DNA of 13,715 nucleotides from Verrucomicrobiaceae bacterium. GTDB lineage: Bacteria; Verrucomicrobiota; Verrucomicrobiia; Verrucomicrobiales; Akkermansiaceae. The DNA lies in the NCBI GenBank assembly GCA_027483005.1, contig JAIXVN010000273.1, forward strand, positions 1-13,715. Reading direction: 5' to 3'. This document shows, one piece after another, positions 7,768-13,715 of the stretch. Made by a program: the position numbers and the translations under genes. The notes under the pieces are model-generated. The model was not told the origin of the DNA. It saw only the letters and a list, made by a program, of their open reading frames with translations, and made no database searches. Numbering within the stretch: the first letter of the stretch is position 1; each line of letters begins with the position of its first letter.

Positions 7768-10206
7768 ATGGTTCCCCAAAAAACTTTTATCAGAGCGCTG
7801 TTTGTCGCCGCCTTGTCGATGCTGCTGCCGGCCCCCGCGATGGCAGCCAAGCAGATCAGGAGCAAGGTTCCCGATTTCACCAAAGGCGGGACCATCCCTG
7901 CTGGAGCCGCGCATGATTGGAATCTGGGAGCCACCGGAGCACGTGGCTGGATTTACTGTGACAACCTGGTGACCCGCGATGCCCGGCAGATCGCCATCAC
8001 CAAGGTGGACGAGGGCTCACCTGCCGATGGCGTCCTCAAGGTCGGCGACGTCCTCCTCGGCGTCGGAGGTCAGGCGTTTTCCCATGATCCGCGCACCGAG
8101 TTCGGCAAGGCGCTCACCGCTGCCGAATCCGAGTCCGGTGGCGGAAAACTGAAACTCGCCCGCTGGCGGGCAGGACGCACGGAAGATGTCGTGATCAAGC
8201 TCACGGTATTGGGAAGCTACAGCAGCAACGCTCCCTACGATTGTGGGAAATCGAAGCGGATCCTCGAACTGGGATGCAAGGCGCTCGCGGCACGCATGGC
8301 TGCTCCCAACTACAGCGAGGAGCCCAACCAGGATCCCATCACCCGTTCCCTGAATGCGCTGGCCCTGCTGGCCTGCGGGAATCCCGACTACCTTCCACTG
8401 GTGAAGAAGGAGGCGCTATGGGCGTCTGAATTCTCATCGGACTCCATGCAGACCTGGCACTACGGCTACGTCATGATGCTGCTTTCCGAGTATCTGATGG
8501 CCACCGGCGATGAGTCAGTCATGCCGGGGCTGAAACGTCTCGCCTTGGAAGCCGCAAAGGGACAGAGCGCGGTCGGTTCGTGGGGCCACGGCTTTGCGGT
8601 GCCGGGCGGACGACTCGGTGGCTACGGAATGATGAATTCCCCGGGGCTGCCGCTGACCATTTCCCTGGTGATGGCCCGCGCCGCCGGAGTGAAGGAACCA
8701 GCGGTCGACCGCGCGATCGAACTCAGCGCGCGATTGCTTCGGTTTTACATCGGCAAGGGGGCGATCCCCTATGGCGATCATCATCCATGGATTGAAAGTC
8801 ACGACGACAACGGCAAGTGCGGAATGGCCGCCGTCCTGTTCAACCTGCTCGATGATCCGAAAGGCGCGGAATTCTTTTCGCGGATGAGCATCGCCTCCCA
8901 CGGCCCCGAACGGGACTGCGGCCACACCGGCAATTTCTTCAACATCCTGTGGTCACTGCCCGGCGTTGCCCAATCAGGCCCGAATGCCACGGGGGCGTGG
9001 ATGCAGGAGTTCGGCACCTGGTACTTCGACCTCGCCCGACGGTGGGACGGCGCCTTCCCGCACCAGGGACCACCAGAGTTTGAAAACGACAGCTTCGAAG
9101 GTTGGGACAGCACCGGCGGCTACCTGCTTGCCTATGCGATGCCGCTCAAGAAGATCTATCTAACAGGAAAGCGCAAGGGTGTCGCCCCACAACTCGATCC
9201 CGTTGCCGCACAGTCCCTCATTCAGGACGGACGCGGCTGGAACAACAAGGACAAGGAGAGCGTCTATGACAATGTGAACCCGGACCAGCTCATCGAACGC
9301 CTCGGCAGTTGGTCCCCCGTCGTCCGCGAGCGCGCCGCGATGGCGCTGGCCCGCCGCAAGGACGCCGCCGTCCCTCCCCTGCTCAAGCTGCTCGACTCGC
9401 CAGATCTCGAGTCCCGCTATGGAGCCTGCCAGGCCTTGGCCGCGCTGGGCGAGCGGGCAGAGCCTGCCATCGACGCCCTTCGACAGTCACTCGCATCAAA
9501 GGACCTCTGGTTGCGCATCAAGGCGGCCGATGCCCTTGCAAGCATCGGTGCTCCAGCCATGCGGACGGTGCCCGACCTCCTTCAACTGCTGGCCAAGGTC
9601 GGTCCTGAAAACGATCCGCGCGGCATGCAACAGCGGTATCTCTGCTTCGCCCTTTTCGATTCCGGGGGCGAACAGGGAGACGGAATGCTCAGTCATTCCC
9701 TCGATCAGGTCGACCGCGCCGCCCTTTACAAGGCCGTGATCGCAGGTCTCAAGAATCAGGATGGGCGCGCACGAGGAGCCATCGGCTCGGTGTATCGGAA
9801 CCTGACCTCCGAGGAAATCAAACCCCTGATGCCGGCCATCTATCAGGCGGTGATCGAGCCTGCACCGAGCGGTGAGATGTTCGCCGATACCATCCGCGTG
9901 GAAGGGCTGCGGATTCTGGCGAAACACCGGATCAAGGAAGGCCTCGCCGCCTGCGTCGCCTACACTCGCAACCAGAACCCATGGGACAGCCAGGAGCGCA
10001 CGCCGGAGTTGATGAAGATCCTCCTCAGCTACGGAGCCCATGCGAAGGCAGTCGTTCCGGAACTGAATCGGATCGCCAACTACTTCGAAAAGGAGGAACC
10101 GGATTTCCCCGAGGAGCTGATGGTCATGAAAGCGAAGTGCGTCCGCGAGGCGATCAGCGCGATCGAAGCCTCGAAAGACTCACCTGGACTGACCCCAATT
10201 CGATAA
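7768..10206 (+). CDS. secreted DUF6288-type protein: PDZ domain, helical toroid-like core, HEAT repeats
   Basis: An exported 812-aa protein of unknown activity. Residues 1-27 are a signal peptide (PAPAMA, cut near AK). A PDZ-like domain spans about 58-147, with ITKVDEGSPADGVLKVGDVL (77-96) as the typical peptide-binding and 'GD.l' part. The core, about 155-470, is helix-rich with aromatic and His/Asp clusters: TWHYGY (229-234), SWGHGF (271-276), PYGDHHPW (334-341), DDNGKCG (346-352), RDCGHTGNFFN (382-392) and WDGAFPHQG (426-434). This pattern resembles DUF6288 proteins of PVC bacteria and Bacteroidota and suggests an alpha/alpha barrel with an active-site cleft. HEAT repeats occupy about 505-611 and helical repeats continue to the end. 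It heads a four-gene run next to a carbohydrate esterase and diverges from a lyase pair, so a glycan-related enzyme or scaffold is plausible but unproven. Confidence is high that it is a gene, moderate for the family name. Confidence 0.85.
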   Translation: MVPQKTFIRALFVAALSMLLPAPAMAAKQIRSKVPDFTKGGTIPAGAAHDWNLGATGARGWIYCDNLVTRDARQIAITKVDEGSPADGVLKVGDVLLGVGGQAFSHDPRTEFGKALTAAESESGGGKLKLARWRAGRTEDVVIKLTVLGSYSSNAPYDCGKSKRILELGCKALAARMAAPNYSEEPNQDPITRSLNALALLACGNPDYLPLVKKEALWASEFSSDSMQTWHYGYVMMLLSEYLMATGDESVMPGLKRLALEAAKGQSAVGSWGHGFAVPGGRLGGYGMMNSPGLPLTISLVMARAAGVKEPAVDRAIELSARLLRFYIGKGAIPYGDHHPWIESHDDNGKCGMAAVLFNLLDDPKGAEFFSRMSIASHGPERDCGHTGNFFNILWSLPGVAQSGPNATGAWMQEFGTWYFDLARRWDGAFPHQGPPEFENDSFEGWDSTGGYLLAYAMPLKKIYLTGKRKGVAPQLDPVAAQSLIQDGRGWNNKDKESVYDNVNPDQLIERLGSWSPVVRERAAMALARRKDAAVPPLLKLLDSPDLESRYGACQALAALGERAEPAIDALRQSLASKDLWLRIKAADALASIGAPAMRTVPDLLQLLAKVGPENDPRGMQQRYLCFALFDSGGEQGDGMLSHSLDQVDRAALYKAVIAGLKNQDGRARGAIGSVYRNLTSEEIKPLMPAIYQAVIEPAPSGEMFADTIRVEGLRILAKHRIKEGLAACVAYTRNQNPWDSQERTPELMKILLSYGAHAKAVVPELNRIANYFEKEEPDFPEELMVMKAKCVREAISAIEASKDSPGLTPIR

Positions 10207-10236
10207 GTTTATCTGATCACAGAGATACGCAATAGG

Positions 10237-11433
10237 ATGAAATACTTCGCCAAACTCCTCATCACCGCCATGGTGGCCGCCGCCTGCGCAGACGCCAAGC
10301 CACTCAAGGTCTTCATCCTCGCAGGCCAATCCAACATGGAAGGCCATGCGGAGATTGGCACCTTCGATTACATCGGTGACGATCCAGCAACAGCACCCTT
10401 GTTGAAGCAGATGCGTGCTGCCGACGGAAAACCCACTGTCTGCAAGCACACCTACATCAGCTACCTGACAGGCGGAGAGACCCATGGCGAAGGGTTCGGC
10501 AAGTTGACCGCCGGCTTCGGAGCACGCGAAAATCCGACTGAGGATGGAGGCAAGATCGGTCCCGAATTCACCTTCGGGATCACGATGGATTCGGCATTGG
10601 ACGAGCCGGTTCTCCTGATCAAGACCGCCTGGGGAGGAAAGTCGCTTTACCACGATCTTCGCCCACCGAGCGCCGGGGTCTATCCACGCACCAAGAAGGA
10701 CATCAAGGAGGATCGCTACCACGAGGCGCAGTCTGGGAAGTATTATCGCCTGATGATCGAGCATGTGAAAAAGGTGCTGGCGAATCCAAAGCGGGTTTGT
10801 CCGGAATACGATGCCGCGCAGGGCTTCGAGGTCGCCGGCTTCGTGTGGCTCCAGGGCTGGAACGACATGGTGGACTACGACGTTTACCCCGAGGTCCCTG
10901 AAAACAGCCGTGAACCGCGCTTCGCCAAGTACAGCGCCTGCCTGACCGCCCTCATCCGCGATGTCCGCAAGGACCTCAAGGTGCCGGAAATGCCGTTTGT
11001 CATCGGAGTCATGGGCGTCGGAGGAGCGAATGCGGACGCCGACACGGTCGCGTTCCGCAAGGCCATGACGGCACCTTCATTGCTCCCGGAATTCAAAGGC
11101 AATGTCGCCGCCGTCCAGACCTCGCCATTCTGGTCGGCGGAGCTCGGAGCCATCGAGAGCAAACATGACCAGGTCGAACAGATGCGATACTTCCTCGACT
11201 CCAGGCATGCGGATCATCCGAATGCGGACGGTCACATGAACGAAAAGCAGAAGGAAGATTGCGTGAAATCGTTTGAGGCCAAATTGATATCACCTGCGGA
11301 GGTCGCCCTTTGGAAACGGGGTGCCTCGAATGCCGGCTACCACTACCTCGGCTGTGCAAAAACGTTCGCGCTGATGGGCAAGGCCTTCGCCGACGCCACC
11401 TTGGACATGATGAAATCCCGGAATCGCCCGTAA
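10237..11433 (+). CDS. exported SASA-family carbohydrate esterase (sialate O-acetylesterase-like)
   Basis: Predicted SGNH-type esterase (398 aa) removing acetyl or similar groups from sugars. Residues 1-20 are a signal peptide ending ACADA. Block I is FILAGQSNMEGHA (26-38) with nucleophile S32. KTAWGGKSLYHDLRPPS (129-145) follows, as in SASA proteins. WLQGWNDM (204-211) corresponds to the usual QGExD block, with W in place of E. GYHYLGCAKTFALMGKAFADA (367-387) near the C-terminus holds H369, the likely catalytic His. The presence of Ser and His argues for an active enzyme. Thirty base pairs separate it from the DUF6288 gene and only 3 bp from the next, indicating one operon. C17 lies in AAAC, a poor lipobox, so a lipoprotein is possible but not favoured. 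The role would be removing O-acyl groups so that lyases can reach the chain; true sialate specificity is not implied. Confidence 0.88.
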   Translation: MKYFAKLLITAMVAAACADAKPLKVFILAGQSNMEGHAEIGTFDYIGDDPATAPLLKQMRAADGKPTVCKHTYISYLTGGETHGEGFGKLTAGFGARENPTEDGGKIGPEFTFGITMDSALDEPVLLIKTAWGGKSLYHDLRPPSAGVYPRTKKDIKEDRYHEAQSGKYYRLMIEHVKKVLANPKRVCPEYDAAQGFEVAGFVWLQGWNDMVDYDVYPEVPENSREPRFAKYSACLTALIRDVRKDLKVPEMPFVIGVMGVGGANADADTVAFRKAMTAPSLLPEFKGNVAAVQTSPFWSAELGAIESKHDQVEQMRYFLDSRHADHPNADGHMNEKQKEDCVKSFEAKLISPAEVALWKRGASNAGYHYLGCAKTFALMGKAFADATLDMMKSRNRP

Positions 11434-11436
11434 CTC

Positions 11437-12711
11437 ATGACACCCAGCCCCCTGCTCGCCCTCGCCGCCTCATCGCTGATGGGGCTCTCCGGTTTGTACG
11501 CAGATGACCAGGCGGACATGGTGGCCCTCCGCGCCAGGGCCACGGACGGCGATGTGAAGGCCCAGCTGGACATTGCCCTGCGCTATCGGGATGGAAACGG
11601 CGTCGCCAAGGACACCGCCGAAGCGATGAAATGGGCCCATCTGGCGGCCGATGCCGGAAACGCGGAGGCCATGGACTTCGTCGGTTCCGCCTATCTCCGT
11701 GGTGCCTTCGTGAAGCGCAACCCGGTGATCGCCCTCGGTTACTTCAAGGCTGCTGAAGCAAGATCGCCACAGGCGGCCTTCAACCTCGGTCAATGTTGCT
11801 TCGGCGCCCAGGGCACGGAACAGGATGTTCCCAAAGCGCTTGAGTTCTGGAAGAAAGCCGCCGCAGCAGGACACGGTCGGGCCGCTGCCTGCGCGGCGAT
11901 GGCTTATCTCTCCGGTGAAGGCATCGCACCCGATCCGATCCAGGCCCGCCGTCTTGCCGAGCGGGCAGTCGAGCTGAATGATCCCTCGGGCCTCGTGCTG
12001 TTGGGTGAACTTCAGTTTCAAGCCGGTGAGGTGGAGGCGGCCAAGGCTTCCTGGACGAAGGCCTCGAAACTCCGCCCCACCGCGTCCACCGGCCATCCCG
12101 CCCAACCATCCGCCGATGCCTCCGCCCAGCAGGGCGCGGATCTCCTGAAGCTCATCGACTACCGCCAGCGCAAGGGCGAGCCCGGCAAGTTCGCCTTTGT
12201 GCAGATGCCGCACATCCATCAGGGCTACAACAACTGCGGCTCCACCGCCTGCGCCACCTTCGCGCGATTTCATGGCAGCAAGATCGGTGGCTGGGATTTC
12301 AAGCGCCTCTGCCCTTCCCCGCTCGGCACCGGAACCGACTGGGGACACCTCCTGAACGCCTCGAAGAAGATCGGCCAACAATGGAAGCTCGTCACCTACA
12401 CTCCTGACGACGCGGGCTTTGACCAAGCCACCAGCATGCTGAAACGCGAGCTCGATGCCGGCCGCCCGGTGGTGGTCGATTTCAAATACATCGGCCCCCA
12501 GTATCCCGGTGGCAGCGCCGGCCACACCCTCAACGTCTGCGGCTACCTCGCGGAGGAGAATCTCTACATCCTCTGCAATCCCGCCGTCGCCACTCCCGGC
12601 CTCCAGCTCATCACCGCTGCAGACCTGAAGGACTTCTGGCGCTCCGACCACTACGGAGCCCTTTCGAAAGGCGTGCTCTCGCGCCCTGCCTTCATTCTCG
12701 ACCGACCTTGA
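11437..12711 (+). CDS. exported Sel1-repeat protein fused to a C39-like cysteine peptidase domain
   Basis: A 424-aa two-part protein. After a weak signal peptide (about 1-22, GLYA before DDQ; no basic residue in the n-region) come about four to five Sel1-like helical repeats (30-212), e.g. AQLDIALRYRDGNGVAKDT (42-60) and AEAMKWAHLAADAGNAEAM (61-79), a protein-protein interaction scaffold. A Pro/Ala/Ser linker (about 213-232) leads to a papain-like C39-type domain (about 250-424). Q262 in HQGYNNCGSTAC is the oxyanion-hole Gln and C267 the nucleophile; H363 in GGSAGHTLNVCGY is the catalytic His. The third position is N381 in LYILCNP, where many members have Asp. It could cleave a peptide or bind one without cleavage; no target is visible. 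It starts 3 bp after the esterase stop, so co-transcription is near certain, and 20 bp precede the next gene. No Shine-Dalgarno sequence is seen. Confidence 0.85.
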   Translation: MTPSPLLALAASSLMGLSGLYADDQADMVALRARATDGDVKAQLDIALRYRDGNGVAKDTAEAMKWAHLAADAGNAEAMDFVGSAYLRGAFVKRNPVIALGYFKAAEARSPQAAFNLGQCCFGAQGTEQDVPKALEFWKKAAAAGHGRAAACAAMAYLSGEGIAPDPIQARRLAERAVELNDPSGLVLLGELQFQAGEVEAAKASWTKASKLRPTASTGHPAQPSADASAQQGADLLKLIDYRQRKGEPGKFAFVQMPHIHQGYNNCGSTACATFARFHGSKIGGWDFKRLCPSPLGTGTDWGHLLNASKKIGQQWKLVTYTPDDAGFDQATSMLKRELDAGRPVVVDFKYIGPQYPGGSAGHTLNVCGYLAEENLYILCNPAVATPGLQLITAADLKDFWRSDHYGALSKGVLSRPAFILDRP

Positions 12712-12731
12712 TCACATCAGCCCTCCAGCCC

Positions 12732-13715
12732 ATGTTTCACCTCCGAAACCTGCCCCTTGCCACGCTGACGGCCCTGGCCATCGGGCACGCCGCCACCACT
12801 TCCAGCCCGCTGGTGGTGGATCAAGACACCGGCATTTCGCTGAGGGAGGGCTTTGACTCCGAGTTGCTCCATGAAGTGCCGACGACGCAGGGCTCGTGGG
12901 TGTCGATGGCCTTCGATCCCAAGGGACGGCTGATTGTTTCCGATCAGGATGACAAGGGCGCATTCAGGGTCACGTTGCCTGAGAGGGATGCGGCCATCAA
13001 GGTCGAGAGCCTGCCTGGATTCCCCTACGAGCCGATCGACTGGGGCAAGCGCAAGGTCGGCGGGGCGCTTGGTCTGCTGTATGCCTTCGACAGCCTCTAC
13101 CTGTCCAACATGCGGGGCTTCTATCGCATCAGGGACAGCGATGGTGATGACAAGTTCGACGAATTCACCCTGCTGAAAAAACTGAATCCGGGCTACGAGC
13201 ATTCCGCGCACTCGATCCTCCCCACGGCCGACGGCAAAGGGCTCTACCTGGTGAGTGGAAATTTCACCCGGGTGCCCGAAGGGGCCACCTCCCTGCAACC
13301 GCGCGTGTGGCAGGAAGACTCACTCCTTCCCTCGATGCCTGATCCCATGGGGCATGCCGTGGGACTCGGCGCGCCCGGCGGTTGGATCTGCCGGATCTCA
13401 CCCGATGGCAAGGACTGGAAGATGGTGGCTTCCGGATTCCGGAACGCCGTGGACCTTGCACTGAACCGCGAAGGCGAGCTGTTCACTTATGATTCCGACA
13501 TGGAGTTTGATGTCGGCTGCCCTTGGTATCGGCCCACGCGGATCAATCACGTCACGTCCGGAGGGGAGTTCGGCTGGCGGGCGGGATCGGGCGTGTGGCT
13601 CGACTATTTCGCGGACAGCAACGGCTCGGTGCTCGAAATGGGGCCGGGGTCGCCGACGGCCATGAGTTTCGGATACACCTCCAGTTTCCCGACGGAGTAT
13701 CAGGACAAGCTCTTC
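12732..13715 (+). CDS. PVC-type membrane-bound dehydrogenase / sugar dehydrogenase-like beta-propeller, N-terminal part (cut by right edge)
   Basis: Translating from ATG 12732 gives 328 open codons to the window end. Residues 1-20 (MFHLRNLPLATLTALAIGHA) look like a signal peptide. The rest matches the N-terminal propeller of the large PVC 'membrane-bound dehydrogenase' family, related to PQQ-dependent sugar (L-sorbosone/glucose) dehydrogenases. Markers are ISLREGFDSELLHEVP (36-51), WVSMAFDPKGRLIVSDQDDKG near 57-77, LYLSNMRGFYRIRDSDGDDKFDE near 121-143, a conserved SAHSI, and YDSDMEFDVGCPWYRPTRIN (253-272) followed by HVTSGGEFGWRAGSG. Family members often continue into HEAT repeats and a CxxCH heme c domain; those would lie beyond the edge and were not seen. 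It follows the Sel1-C39 gene by 20 bp in the same operon. A role in oxidising sugars released outside the cytoplasm is inference. The gene is partial because of the window. Confidence 0.86.
   Translation, partial: MFHLRNLPLATLTALAIGHAATTSSPLVVDQDTGISLREGFDSELLHEVPTTQGSWVSMAFDPKGRLIVSDQDDKGAFRVTLPERDAAIKVESLPGFPYEPIDWGKRKVGGALGLLYAFDSLYLSNMRGFYRIRDSDGDDKFDEFTLLKKLNPGYEHSAHSILPTADGKGLYLVSGNFTRVPEGATSLQPRVWQEDSLLPSMPDPMGHAVGLGAPGGWICRISPDGKDWKMVASGFRNAVDLALNREGELFTYDSDMEFDVGCPWYRPTRINHVTSGGEFGWRAGSGVWLDYFADSNGSVLEMGPGSPTAMSFGYTSSFPTEYQDKLF

Noticed and set aside
7653..7934. 93-codon minus-strand open frame across the divergent region
   Set aside because: Mostly antisense to the DUF6288 signal peptide region; no start signal or motif support.
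11470..12651. 393-codon minus-strand open frame opposite the Sel1-C39 gene
   Set aside because: Gly/Ala/Arg-rich shadow of a real gene whose repeats and Cys/His motifs are intact.
1..13715. Mobile element, CRISPR array, phage or toxin-antitoxin/defence system
   Set aside because: No transposase, integrase, spaced direct repeats, terminal inverted repeats or defence-type domains were seen; base composition is even apart from one short AT-rich gap.

Overview
The window looks like a chromosomal segment from a Verrucomicrobiota bacterium, probably near Luteolibacter or Haloferula. The evidence is a high G+C content (about 60% or more by eye), a PVC-type membrane-bound dehydrogenase, a DUF6288-type protein with PDZ and HEAT parts, a secreted sugar phosphate isomerase-like protein, and a very large secreted lyase ending in a calcium-repeat-like segment and beta-sandwich. 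The lineage is inferred from protein character only. No rRNA, tRNA, CRISPR or mobile element was seen.

Layout. Bases 1-545 (minus) hold the N-terminal part of tryptophanyl-tRNA synthetase, cut by the window edge. Diverging from it is a large secreted PL8-family polysaccharide lyase (716-3805, plus). After an AT-rich gap comes a secreted LysM protein (3898-4836, plus). A perfect 14-bp hairpin at 4865-4899 separates it from a convergent minus-strand pair: a secreted heparinase II/III-like protein (4910-6661) preceded by a secreted sugar phosphate isomerase/epimerase-like protein (6704-7549). A 218-bp intergenic region (7550-7767) then feeds a divergent plus-strand run of four closely spaced genes: DUF6288/PDZ/HEAT protein (7768-10206), SASA-type carbohydrate esterase (10237-11433), Sel1-repeat plus C39-like peptidase (11437-12711), and a PVC-type sugar dehydrogenase-like protein that runs off the right edge (12732-13715).

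How they may work together. All eight proteins other than TrpRS have a recognisable or possible N-terminal export signal. Two belong to lyase-type (alpha/alpha)-toroid families that act on uronic-acid polysaccharides, one is a carbohydrate O-acyl esterase, one is a sugar-isomerase fold, and one is a predicted sugar-oxidising beta-propeller. The simplest reading is an export-targeted pathway for breaking down an acylated, uronate-containing polysaccharide (glycosaminoglycan-like or alginate-like). The DUF6288 protein and the Sel1-C39 protein are its uncharacterised members. No SusC/SusD pair, sulfatase, glycoside hydrolase, transporter or regulator is visible, so the substrate cannot be fixed from this window. 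Canonical Shine-Dalgarno sequences are nearly absent upstream of the starts.
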